Positions 1-8,346 of a DNA stretch of 64,000 nucleotides are shown one piece after another (within the stretch, counting starts at the first letter, position 1; the number at the start of each line of letters is the position of its first letter). The notes beneath the pieces are model-generated. The model was not told the DNA's origin, made no database searches, and worked only from the letters and a program-made list of their open reading frames with translations. The stretch spans positions 1,178,001 to 1,242,000 of the forward strand of contig NZ_OCMS01000001.1 in the NCBI RefSeq assembly GCF_900215325.1, in the 5' to 3' direction. Source of the DNA: Fibrobacter sp. UWB16. Lineage in GTDB: Bacteria > Fibrobacterota > Fibrobacteria > Fibrobacterales > Fibrobacteraceae. Position numbers and translations under genes: made by a program.

Positions 1-834
1 AAATTCTTCGTACATGCTACCATATATTTCATGGTATTTCTTCATTGCATATTTCTGCAACTGTTCAGACTCACCAATGTCATTTAACCTTACATGTACG
101 CGCAACTGTTGCAGGTTTCTTTTAGGAGTCAAGATGAAGTTCATAGGGCAGGTTAGGCGGAGGAAATGCGCTTTAAGCAATTCTTTCCCATATTCGTCAA
201 CTTCAATATCTCTAGCATAAAAGCTTCCGGAAGGATCCTCGTGAAGTGTCCAATCTTCATATTCATCCCGCGGGAAATAATCCTCGCAGATATCTGAGAT
301 TTTAGCCAATCTTTCTCCATCCCATATATCAGTTCCCGCGTTCATGATATGGGAAATTTTATACCCCGCATTGGCAATATACGGATCTTTCCCAGCCAAT
401 GATATCGCCGCCTTATCCCGTTCAGATCGTTGGCTCCGTCCAAAACGGGCAGGGAAATTTCGGGAAATCATCGTTTCTTTAAAGTCTTCATAACTGGGAA
501 CGTAGCGGTCATAAGCCATCTTGAAGAAATAAGCGGTAAAGAAATTGTCCGTATAGAAGAACCTATACGTATCGTTGGTGACGATATTGTAAAAACCTCT
601 TCGCAAGTCGCGGTCCCAGTCGCGGCCGTTCCCGAACGTTCTTATTGCAAAAAGAGCATTAGGTTCTTCAACGTATCTTTTCAGAAGGTCCCACCATGCT
701 CTAACATATTCTACCGGGATAAGCTTAGGCGCGACGAAAGCATCCCAAAATTCAGCAATGGTTTCTGAGGAACCTACTTCAATATCTGGAATTCTAGGTT
801 CACGAATTGCGTTGAGTTTTTCTTGTAAAGTCAT
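1..834 (-). CDS. Unrecognised protein, C-terminus cut by window edge
   Basis: The minus strand stays open from an ATG at 834 through base 1, giving at least 278 codons with no stop, so the gene continues outside the window. The protein begins MTLQEKLNAIREPRIPDIEV and is rich in aromatic and acidic residues, with no signal peptide or membrane segment. It has a segment YKISHIMNAG at about residues 157-166 and CPMNFILTPK at about 230-239. A histidine strand followed by an N-P-like strand loosely recalls HNH-type nucleases, but I do not recognise the family and claim no function. It lies divergently from a PIN/ASCH module at the edge of a defence island. A plausible promoter lies about 20-50 bp upstream of the start. 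Confidence 0.75.
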   Translation of the reverse strand, partial: MTLQEKLNAIREPRIPDIEVGSSETIAEFWDAFVAPKLIPVEYVRAWWDLLKRYVEEPNALFAIRTFGNGRDWDRDLRRGFYNIVTNDTYRFFYTDNFFTAYFFKMAYDRYVPSYEDFKETMISRNFPARFGRSQRSERDKAAISLAGKDPYIANAGYKISHIMNAGTDIWDGERLAKISDICEDYFPRDEYEDWTLHEDPSGSFYARDIEVDEYGKELLKAHFLRLTCPMNFILTPKRNLQQLRVHVRLNDIGESEQLQKYAMKKYHEIYGSMYEEF

Positions 835-855
835 AAGGTAGGTTTCTTTTTTTTA

Positions 856-884
856 TTTATCGTATCAATTGGGAATTATGTAAA
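856..884 (-). promoter_or_regulatory. Putative sigma70 promoter for the left-edge gene
   Basis: Read on the minus strand, TTTACA (879-884) and GATAAA (856-861) are separated by 17 bp and lie just upstream of the ATG at 834. This is a match by eye to the -35/-10 consensus in AT-rich DNA. Confidence 0.4.
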
Positions 885-1267
885 GGAAATTGTATTAAGC
901 GCTATACCGCTGAAGTACCTCTGCACATTCGCACACCAACAATATAGATTACCGAAAGTTTATCGTCAAAAAGCTCCAATCATCCAAAGCTCAATTTCAT
1001 CACAATACACCTTGCAACTTACTACCATTGCATCTCAAATCCAAAGAATCTAAATTCTTCTACAAGAAAAAATGAACATGTTCAATGCATCACTTTCATG
1101 GATCAAGAGCAAACATACAAGAAGGGAATATTATTGTTTTAATAGAAAAATCCAGTTAAATAAAAAAGACCCAAGCAATTATTAGATCAAAAATAGCGAT
1201 TCCTCAAAAATGTCAAAATACGTCATTTTTAATATGTATATTTGATTTTACAGGAAATTCAGCCCTA

Positions 1268-1296
1268 TTGCGCATTATATAGGAATAGGATATTTT
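1268..1296 (+). promoter_or_regulatory. Putative promoter for the PIN-GNAT/ASCH module
   Basis: TTGCGC (1268-1273), a 17-bp spacer and TATTTT (1291-1296) lie about 65 bp before the ATG at 1359. The start itself has a strong Shine-Dalgarno AAGGAGG about 1348-1354. Confidence 0.35.
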
Positions 1297-1358
1297 AAAA
1301 AAGAACAGTAAAAAGAATAAGAAAACAATGCGTAAAAAAAAAAGAACAAGGAGGAAGT

Positions 1359-2861
1359 ATGAAGGTCTTGCTAGATACAAACATCATCATTCACAGAGAA
1401 GCTAGTCATGTAGAGAACCAGGATATCGGCACTCTCTTCAAATGGCTAGATCGCACCCACTGCGAAAAAATCGTCCATTCTAAATCAATCGAAAAAATTC
1501 TCAAGAACAAAAACGCCACAACCGTTAAGTCATTCAAGGCAAAAATTCAGAACTACGAAATTCTGCAAAATCCTTCGCCTATTGCAGAAGAGGTCCTCGT
1601 CGTGTCCAAAAAGATGGACACAACCGAAAATGACTCCGTAGACACCATTTTGCTTAACGAAGTCTTCTGCGATCGTGTTGACTTGCTAATTACCGAAGAC
1701 AAAAAGATTCATGCAAAAGCTGCCGCTCTAAATATTTCAGATAAAGTCTTCAACATAGACCGCTTCCTAGAAAAGGTTTTCTCCGAGAATCCGGAATTGG
1801 TCAACTACAAGGTCTTGAATGTTCAAAAGGTTCCTTTTGGAAAGATTGATTTGAACGACCCCTTCTTTCAGTCCTTAAAAGATGATTATGAGGGTTTCGA
1901 TAAATGGTTTCTGCGGAAATATGACGAAGCCGCTTATATTACCATAAATTCGAACAACGGAAAATTGCTCTCATTCCTTTATGTCAAGAAAGAAGATGAA
2001 TCGGAAAACTACGCCGACATCACGCCTCCGTTGCCGCCCAAGAAGCGCTTAAAGGTCGGGACTTTCAAAGTTATTAGTAACGGTTTTAGACTTGGCGAAA
2101 GATTTTTGAAGATAATCTTTGACAACGCCTTAAAAAACAAGGTCGAAGAAATCTATGTAACGATTTTCGATAGGACCGACGAGCAGAAGCGGTTAATTGC
2201 CCTTATGGAAAAGTGGGGCTTTGTCTATTGGGAGAAGAAGGGCGGCGAGAGAGTATATGTTCGTGACTTCAACCCGAATTTTTTCATAGAAGATGTTTGC
2301 AAGACCTATCCCTACATTTCAAAAAATCGCGATACATTTATAGTCCCCATTTATCCCGACTACCATACGGAACTGCTACCCGACTCCATTCTCAATACGG
2401 AATCGCCGAGCGATTTTGTGGAAGATTCGCCCCATCGGAATAGTATTTCGAAGGTGTATGTATCGCGAGCCTATGAACCGCACCCCAAGATTGGGGACCT
2501 TCTTGTGTTCTATCGAACGGGTGGATTATACAAAAGCGTCATTACCACAATCGGTATTGTAACTGAAATTAAGGAAAATTTCAGCAATAAAGAAGAATTT
2601 GTTACTTACTGCAGCAAGGGTAGCGTATTCCCAGAGAAAGAACTCGAGAAAATGTGGGATTATCGCCATCAAAGACCTTTTGTGGTGAGCTTTCTTTATG
2701 TATATTCTTTCCCAAATAGAATAAACATGAGCAAGTTGATTGACATGGGCATCTTTAACGGAGTCAATGACGCACCCCGCGGTTTTAGGTTAATTTCTAA
2801 AAACCAGTTTGAAAGCATTTTAAAGGAGACCGCCAGTGAAGGCCGTTTTATTGTCGATTAA
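1359..2861 (+). CDS. PIN - GNAT - PUA/EVE-like fusion protein
   Basis: A 500-residue cytoplasmic protein with three recognisable parts. Residues 1-150 read as a PIN-type ribonuclease: LLDTNIIIH at the start, DSVDTILL and LLITEDKKIHA later, which supply the usual acidic residues. About residues 185-300 read as a GNAT acetyltransferase-like fold, with FRLGERFLKIIFDNA as the probable acetyl-CoA loop and an EKWGF strand near its end. About residues 320-500 contain GDLLVFYRTGG and resemble PUA/EVE-type modified-nucleic-acid binding domains. A strong AAGGAGG fixes the start. It overlaps the ASCH gene by 26 bp, so the two are co-translated. The best guess is a toxin or defence effector with its partner. 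Domain calls are by pattern; the GNAT and EVE-like parts are less certain than the PIN domain. Confidence 0.75.
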   Translation: MKVLLDTNIIIHREASHVENQDIGTLFKWLDRTHCEKIVHSKSIEKILKNKNATTVKSFKAKIQNYEILQNPSPIAEEVLVVSKKMDTTENDSVDTILLNEVFCDRVDLLITEDKKIHAKAAALNISDKVFNIDRFLEKVFSENPELVNYKVLNVQKVPFGKIDLNDPFFQSLKDDYEGFDKWFLRKYDEAAYITINSNNGKLLSFLYVKKEDESENYADITPPLPPKKRLKVGTFKVISNGFRLGERFLKIIFDNALKNKVEEIYVTIFDRTDEQKRLIALMEKWGFVYWEKKGGERVYVRDFNPNFFIEDVCKTYPYISKNRDTFIVPIYPDYHTELLPDSILNTESPSDFVEDSPHRNSISKVYVSRAYEPHPKIGDLLVFYRTGGLYKSVITTIGIVTEIKENFSNKEEFVTYCSKGSVFPEKELEKMWDYRHQRPFVVSFLYVYSFPNRINMSKLIDMGIFNGVNDAPRGFRLISKNQFESILKETASEGRFIVD

Positions 2862-3213
2862 GCCTGAATTCGCTCACAAGATTTTTGAGGGCTCAAAAAA
2901 GTATGAGTTCCGCAAGCAGGTCTTCAAGGATTTGTCCATAAAGAAGGTCATCGTGTATTCTTCATCACCAGAACAGAAGGTTATCGGAGAATTTGAAATC
3001 GAGACAATCTTGGATGGTACGCCCGACAAAATCTGGATTCAAACTAGACTATATTCAGGGATTTCTCAAGAGTTCTTCGAGAGTTACTTTGAAGGTCGAG
3101 ACAAGGCTTATGCAATCAAGGTGGCCTCAACCAAAAGATACTCCAAGCACAAATCCCTTGCCGATTTCAACATTCATACTGCACCGCAATCTTTTGCGTA
3201 TGTGAATGTGTGA
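2836..3213 (+). CDS. ASCH domain protein
   Basis: A 125-residue protein that is essentially one ASCH domain (PUA-like fold, predicted RNA or modified-base binding): LLSIKPEFAHKIFEGSKKYE near the N-terminus, the FRKQVF that follows, and VIGEFEIETIL in the middle are typical of the family. It starts at a GTG preceded by AAGGAG (2823-2828), inside the 3' end of the PIN-GNAT gene, so expression is tightly coupled. It is likely the sensor or antidote partner of that fusion. The ASCH call is firm; the role as partner is inferred from the overlap. Confidence 0.8.
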   Translation: MKAVLLSIKPEFAHKIFEGSKKYEFRKQVFKDLSIKKVIVYSSSPEQKVIGEFEIETILDGTPDKIWIQTRLYSGISQEFFESYFEGRDKAYAIKVASTKRYSKHKSLADFNIHTAPQSFAYVNV

Positions 3214-3247
3214 TTTTACAAATATTTTGCCGGACACTTAGAGAAAC

Positions 3248-4252
3248 ATGCCTAAAAAAAAATTGCATATTACAATTGGAACTAGTTTTAGTGGAATTGG
3301 AGCACCTGAACAAGCGCTAAAGAAATTGGGTGTAAACGAAAAAATTTTATTCGCAGGAGATATTGATCCTTTTTGTAAACAAGCCTTTTTTGCCAATTAT
3401 CAAATAAGTGAATCTGATTGGCATTCTGATGTTCGTAATTTTTCAGCAACACGTTTTGCAGGTCAATTGGATTTATTTGTTGGAGGGAGTCCATGTCAAT
3501 CCTTTTCTGTAATGGGAAAAAGAAAAGGGTTAGAAGAAGCTCGAGGTACACTTTTTTATGAGTACGCAAGAATTGTATCAGAAGCAAAGCCAAAAGTTTT
3601 TATATATGAAAATGTCACAGGGATGTTAAATCATGATCATGGACAAACATGGAATGTAATTTCAGGAATATTTGACAGTCTTGGATATGATTGGAAACTT
3701 TGGGTTTTGAATGCTAAAGATTTCGGTCTTCCGCAGAATCGTAGGCGCATTTTTGTAATCGGATTTGAAAAAAAATACAAAGAATGGTTTAATAAGTTAA
3801 AGGAACCTGAAAAAATAAACTTAAATGAGGATATGAAATTTTTTTTGGATAAATCGGTACCTAATAAGTACTATTTACCAGAAAAAGGCTTTAACCGTGT
3901 TATTGATCCAAATCAATCTAAACATGTTGCTTTAAATGGCAAAATTGCACGGTGTCAAGTAGCCTGTCAACAATACAATTGGTTTGGCGATATGCGTTTT
4001 GAATCCCAAATTCCCAAACGTATTGAAGACGATCCAAGAATTTACAAAGGGGTTTATCAGGGAACACGAGGCATAGCGAGGACGTTAACGCCACGAGAAT
4101 GTTTACGATTAATGGGTTTTCCTGAAGATTTCAAAATTGTAGTAAACGACATGCAGACATACCGACAAGCTGGAAATTCAATGGCTGTAAATGTTATGGA
4201 AAATGTTATAAAAAGTATCCTAAAGACCGGAATATTTGGAGATTTTAGATGA
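3248..4252 (+). CDS. DNA (cytosine-5) methyltransferase 1, LlaJI-type system
   Basis: C5-cytosine methyltransferase of 334 residues. Motif I is SFSGIGAPE (about 13-21), the catalytic loop is GGSPCQSFS with Cys83, ENV is at 121-123, QNRRR at 163-167 and GNSM at about 309-312. The target-recognition part between motifs VIII and IX is short. Its ATG-side neighbour is the ASCH gene 34 bp upstream. Its stop overlaps the start of a second, related methyltransferase by 4 bp. Two m5C enzymes in tandem fit an asymmetric recognition site in which each strand needs its own enzyme, as known for LlaJI. The gene is clearly more AT-rich than the window average, which suggests transfer. The recognition sequence cannot be read from the protein. 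Confidence 0.93.
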   Translation: MPKKKLHITIGTSFSGIGAPEQALKKLGVNEKILFAGDIDPFCKQAFFANYQISESDWHSDVRNFSATRFAGQLDLFVGGSPCQSFSVMGKRKGLEEARGTLFYEYARIVSEAKPKVFIYENVTGMLNHDHGQTWNVISGIFDSLGYDWKLWVLNAKDFGLPQNRRRIFVIGFEKKYKEWFNKLKEPEKINLNEDMKFFLDKSVPNKYYLPEKGFNRVIDPNQSKHVALNGKIARCQVACQQYNWFGDMRFESQIPKRIEDDPRIYKGVYQGTRGIARTLTPRECLRLMGFPEDFKIVVNDMQTYRQAGNSMAVNVMENVIKSILKTGIFGDFR

Positions 4253-5343
4253 AAAACATATTGAAGGTCGCATCAGTTTTTAGTGGAATTGGAGCTCCAG
4301 AGTTTGCTCTTAAAAGAAGCGGTATTCCGCATAAACTTGTATTTGCATGTGATAACGGAGAAATTGATTTATTAAAGTCTGATGAAGAAATTCTTGAAAA
4401 CCTAAAGGGATTATCGTTCTCAGAAAGGCGAACTTACATAGCTTCCCTTTTACCCAAAAGAACAAATCATGTAAAAAAATCTTTCTTAGCAAATTATGAT
4501 CTCGACGAAAAGCATTTTCATCATAATGTAAAGTTACTTGACGGAACTGAATACAAAAATAAAGTTGATTTATTTATTGGAGGGAGTCCTTGTCAAAGTT
4601 TCACACTATTAGGATACCAAAAAGGATTAGAAGAAGCTCGCGGAACTTTATTTTATGAATTTGCAAGATTGATTAAAGAAATAGAACCTAAAGCCTTTAT
4701 ATATGAAAATGTTCAGGGACTTGTAAAACATGATGGTGGCAAAACTTGGGATGTTGTCCAACGAGTATTCGCATCTTTGGGCTATACAATCCATTATCAA
4801 ATTATGGACGCTGTAAACTATGGAATTCCTCAAAAAAGACGTCGTATTTTTGTAGTAGGTTTTAAAAGAGGTGGGGAAAATTTCGAATTTCCCCCAATTA
4901 AGGAATTAAATTACACTCTTCAAGACTTTTTGCTGGAAAACACACCTGAAGGAAATTTCACATCAAATAATGGCGAAATTTGTATTAAGCATGCAAAAGG
5001 TGAAATTCCAGAAAAATATTATTTATCAGAAAAAATTTTACCCGGAATTTTAAGTGAAGGTTCTGGAGGATTTTCTATGAAGCCAGAAATCGACCTAAAA
5101 ATAGCCCGCCCATTGATGCGCACGATGCATAAAATGCATCGTGCGGGAGAAGATAATTACGTAACAACAAACGGTAGAATTCGGCGGCTTATACCAAGAG
5201 AATGTCTGCGACTGATGGGATTCACAGACGATTTCAAGCAAGTCGTATCAGATTGTCAAATGTATCAACAAGCAGGTAATTCTATGGTAGTCGACGTTAT
5301 GATGGCTCTAATAAAGGAAGTTAAAAGGAATATCAAAATATGA
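4249..5343 (+). CDS. DNA (cytosine-5) methyltransferase 2, LlaJI-type system
   Basis: A second C5-cytosine methyltransferase, 364 residues, paralogous to its upstream neighbour: FSGIGAPE (11-18), GGSPCQSF with Cys115, ENV at 153-155, QKRRRIFVVG in the middle and AGNSM near the C-terminus. It differs by an insertion of about 30 residues after motif I (residues 36-75). The 4-bp ATGA overlaps at both ends tie it to the first methyltransferase and to the NTPase. The coding sequence contains a perfect 12-bp inverted repeat with a 3-nt loop (5119-5145). It presumably protects the strand not modified by the first enzyme. Confidence 0.93.
   Translation: MKNILKVASVFSGIGAPEFALKRSGIPHKLVFACDNGEIDLLKSDEEILENLKGLSFSERRTYIASLLPKRTNHVKKSFLANYDLDEKHFHHNVKLLDGTEYKNKVDLFIGGSPCQSFTLLGYQKGLEEARGTLFYEFARLIKEIEPKAFIYENVQGLVKHDGGKTWDVVQRVFASLGYTIHYQIMDAVNYGIPQKRRRIFVVGFKRGGENFEFPPIKELNYTLQDFLLENTPEGNFTSNNGEICIKHAKGEIPEKYYLSEKILPGILSEGSGGFSMKPEIDLKIARPLMRTMHKMHRAGEDNYVTTNGRIRRLIPRECLRLMGFTDDFKQVVSDCQMYQQAGNSMVVDVMMALIKEVKRNIKI
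5119..5145. repeat. Perfect 12-bp inverted repeat inside methyltransferase 2
   Basis: CGCACGATGCAT (5119-5130), loop AAA, ATGCATCGTGCG (5134-5145). It is in frame and encodes part of the region before motif IX. It is one of two such 12-bp, 3-nt-loop palindromes inside genes of this island. Confidence 0.9.
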
Positions 5344-6857
5344 GTGAACAATTTGATCTAAATATTGCAGGACATAGCGCAACATTAAAAATAGAACCAA
5401 CTGGTTCTAAGGATACAGGCATTTTCTTTCCACCAGAATTAATAGATTTTTTGGGAGGAATGGAAAACTTGTCTTTTATCATTTACAAGGATGATTGTAT
5501 AGCAGCAATGGCAAGCATTATTGCATCCTTGCCATTATATTCGAATAAAGGCGGAGAAAAGATAAGTCATGATTCTCCATCTGAAGTTTGTTCATCTTAT
5601 ATGAAAATGATAAATGAATTCTTTGGTCAGAATAAAACAACCATATACAAAGATTTCAAGCCATCAGAAACTACACAGTCCCGTAGATATCTTTACGGAC
5701 TTGACAAGGGTAATTTTTCCATACGAAAATTTTTAATTGCAAACTATTCAACACTTTCTTTTTTAAAGGATGATAAGAATCAATTTCATTTAAGAATAAA
5801 AACAAATGTAGTTCAATTCAAGCAAAATCCGTTGCCAGAAGGGAACGCCGCTATCGATATTGATGACGTTAGAGTAAATTTCCAAGCACCGCAAAATCAG
5901 TTGATTAAGCAAAAAATTATTTTTGGCGCACCCGGAACGGGAAAATCTCATCAGCTAGAGGAATATTGTAAAACCTATTTCTGCGACAGTGAGATATCTA
6001 ATAGTGCTGAGGAAATTGGGAAACGTTATGAACGTGCTACTTTTTACCCCAATTATAGCTTCGCTCAGTTCGTCGGAACATATAAGCCTGTTCAAAATAC
6101 TGAAAAAGGAAAGGAATCTGAGATTCTGTATAAGTATATCCCGGGGCCGTTCTTGCGAATCCTAGTAAAGGCACTGCAAAATCCTGAACAAAATTTTCTT
6201 CTCATTATTGAAGAAATCAATCGAGCTAACGTTGCTGCTGTTTTTGGAGATGTATTCCAACTTCTTGACCGTAAAAATGGCGTCAGTGAATACCCTATTG
6301 CCGCAAGTGAAGATATCAAGAAATACTTAAAAGACAACGGAATTGACCATTGTGATGAGTTGAGAATCCCCAACAACATGTATATCTGGGCAACAATGAA
6401 CAGTGCCGACCAGGGAGTATTCCCTATGGATACTGCATTCAAACGCCGTTGGGAATTCGAGTACATTGGTATCAACGAGAAAGAAGACGATATGAAGAAT
6501 TACGAAATACCAATGCAAAAAAAAGAAGAAAGTTCTCGTGAATGGATGAACTGGAATGAACTCCGTCATAAAATAAATGATAGGTTGACAGATCTAAAAA
6601 TCAACGAAGACAAATTGCTTGGTCCCTATTTTATTTCTGAAGAAAAACTGAAGTTAGTTGAAGGTAGAAAAGTAGAAAATGCTGAAGAATTTGTAAAATT
6701 CTTCAAGAGCAAGGTGCTGATGTACCTCTTTGAAGATGCTGTAAAGATGCGTCCTAGAGACCTTTTTGATGAAAATACAATTAGCAGGTTACGATTCTCG
6801 GATATCTGCGAAAAGTTCGATGAAATCGGTCAAAGAATTTTCAATTTTACCAAATGA
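5340..6857 (+). CDS. McrB-like NTPase subunit of LlaJI-type restriction enzyme (R1)
   Basis: A 505-residue protein with an N-terminal part of about 190 residues that I do not recognise, possibly DNA-binding, followed by an AAA+ module of the McrB class. Walker A is GAPGTGKS (196-203), Walker B LLIIEEINR (287-295), the McrB-type signature TMNSAD is at 352-357 and an arginine-rich FKRRWEF at 367-373. In McrBC and LlaJI this subunit uses NTP hydrolysis to translocate DNA and activate the partner nuclease. It overlaps methyltransferase 2 by 4 bp and the nuclease subunit by 4 bp, so all four genes form one translationally coupled operon. Confidence 0.88.
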   Translation: MSEQFDLNIAGHSATLKIEPTGSKDTGIFFPPELIDFLGGMENLSFIIYKDDCIAAMASIIASLPLYSNKGGEKISHDSPSEVCSSYMKMINEFFGQNKTTIYKDFKPSETTQSRRYLYGLDKGNFSIRKFLIANYSTLSFLKDDKNQFHLRIKTNVVQFKQNPLPEGNAAIDIDDVRVNFQAPQNQLIKQKIIFGAPGTGKSHQLEEYCKTYFCDSEISNSAEEIGKRYERATFYPNYSFAQFVGTYKPVQNTEKGKESEILYKYIPGPFLRILVKALQNPEQNFLLIIEEINRANVAAVFGDVFQLLDRKNGVSEYPIAASEDIKKYLKDNGIDHCDELRIPNNMYIWATMNSADQGVFPMDTAFKRRWEFEYIGINEKEDDMKNYEIPMQKKEESSREWMNWNELRHKINDRLTDLKINEDKLLGPYFISEEKLKLVEGRKVENAEEFVKFFKSKVLMYLFEDAVKMRPRDLFDENTISRLRFSDICEKFDEIGQRIFNFTK

Positions 6858-8332
6858 CAGAAGAAAAACCATCCCTATTTCAAGAATTGAAACGGTACAC
6901 CCCAAGAGAGATTAGGGAACTTTTGGGATGTACCTCTGAAAATGTAAAAGCTTACATAAACACACTACGAAAATACGGAATCGTAAAGATTGTCAAGAAC
7001 GAAAGTCTAGATTTTGCAGACTTGAATAATGACGACCTTGTTATAGCGGATTCTGCAGAAGAGGTGTTGGGAGCATGCTACAAATTTGATTTTGTAGGCG
7101 TAGTTGCTGTAAAAAATAAGGTGATTCTCTGCTATCCTAAATACACCTCAAGTACTGATGAAAAAAAAATTCGAGATGAATTGAAATTGGCAATAAAAGC
7201 CATTCGCAAATATGATTCTAAAGGCGAATTGGTTCATTTGCATAATAGAGACGATAAAGGCGAGTATAACAAATTGGCCTTGTCATTGCATATTTTGCAG
7301 GATTATTTCGAGAATGGCGTTTATACGAATATTCAAGAAATTATAGAAACTAATGGCGAAGGAGAAATCGATTGGGATCGAACGATTAACGAAACATTCG
7401 CCTACATCAAGAACAATCGTCCTTATTATCTTGAACTAAAAACACGCTTATCACAAAACGATGATTTAGATTATTTCAAGCGATTGCATGAATGTATCGT
7501 TACGCAATGCTCCAAATATCTCAAAGAATTAGATGTATTAGATTTCTTTGACATACCGGAAGTTCTTTTAAGCGAATCGGATTTGAAAGACTTTGGCGAT
7601 ACGGACTATATTCTTTACCGTTTGGAACGAGAAATAGCAAATCAGTTTGTCACAAAGAAACAGAACCTACTAAAAACGCTATATACATTTGTCGCCACAT
7701 CTGGAACGAGTTCGCAGGAAAATTCTTATAGTCTTTATGGCACTAACTGCATGAACTTGATTTGGGAAAAAGCCTGCGGACAGATATTTGGGAACATTCA
7801 TGATCAAGTCGAATCAGAAATAAAGAAACCTCAATGGTACTTGAACGGCGGTCATTATGAAACAAAATCTCTAATTCCGGATATCATAACCAAATGTGAA
7901 ATTAATGACAGGAATGTATTTTGCATACTAGATGGGAAATATTATCTGGTTAAAACGTCCGAGAATATTTCAGGAAATCCCGGCGTCCAAGATGTTGTAA
8001 AGCAATTCGCCTACCATGAATCTTTCCACGATTACCTTTGCGAACAGAATTGCAAATGTGTTTTTAATGCTTTCTTATTTCCACTTTTTGATGCAGATGG
8101 TTCTCCAGAAAAGGAAATTCTTATCCGCGGTTTTGTGACTATGCTAAAATGGGGCGTTGAACAACTTGTCCCAATATATCTTGTTTTCTTAAAGCCTGAG
8201 TTCGTGTGGATGAATTATATTAACGGATCCATTCAGAAGCCGGCGCTGATCGAAGCGATGAAACGCATTCGATTAGAAGATGTTTTTAGAAATGTGTTGA
8301 AATATCCAGATACCTTGCAGTATATGGAATAA
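6854..8332 (+). CDS. LlaJI-like restriction endonuclease subunit (R2)
   Basis: A 492-residue protein that matches the overall plan of the LlaJI restriction subunit (RE_LlaJI family, McrC-like role). The N-terminus (about 12-60) is a winged-helix-like segment with YTPREIRELLGCTSENVKAY. The C-terminal third has a PD-(D/E)xK nuclease signature: IPD at 341-343 and LDGKYY with Asp360 and Lys362. Gln-rich helix VVKQFAYH follows, as usual in these folds. It is the last gene of the four-gene operon and ends 15 bp before a convergent gene. With the McrB-like subunit it should cut unmodified DNA. The family assignment rests on gene order plus motifs. Confidence 0.82.
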   Translation: MTEEKPSLFQELKRYTPREIRELLGCTSENVKAYINTLRKYGIVKIVKNESLDFADLNNDDLVIADSAEEVLGACYKFDFVGVVAVKNKVILCYPKYTSSTDEKKIRDELKLAIKAIRKYDSKGELVHLHNRDDKGEYNKLALSLHILQDYFENGVYTNIQEIIETNGEGEIDWDRTINETFAYIKNNRPYYLELKTRLSQNDDLDYFKRLHECIVTQCSKYLKELDVLDFFDIPEVLLSESDLKDFGDTDYILYRLEREIANQFVTKKQNLLKTLYTFVATSGTSSQENSYSLYGTNCMNLIWEKACGQIFGNIHDQVESEIKKPQWYLNGGHYETKSLIPDIITKCEINDRNVFCILDGKYYLVKTSENISGNPGVQDVVKQFAYHESFHDYLCEQNCKCVFNAFLFPLFDADGSPEKEILIRGFVTMLKWGVEQLVPIYLVFLKPEFVWMNYINGSIQKPALIEAMKRIRLEDVFRNVLKYPDTLQYME

Positions 8333-8346
8333 AATTAAATCAAAAA

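Larger units (their letters stand above)
835..1358. other. 524-bp AT-rich divergent intergenic region
   Basis: No convincing gene is visible here. The region separates two divergent genes and holds candidate promoters at both ends. It also has a 7-bp inverted repeat, AAAAATG (1206-1212) and CATTTTT (1224-1230), which could be an operator. The middle (about 900-1190) shows nothing I can name. Confidence 0.6.

Noticed and set aside
8333-8346. Shared terminator between the convergent R2 and ATPase genes
   Set aside because: Only 14 bp separate them and the CTAG/CTAG stem is too short without a T run.
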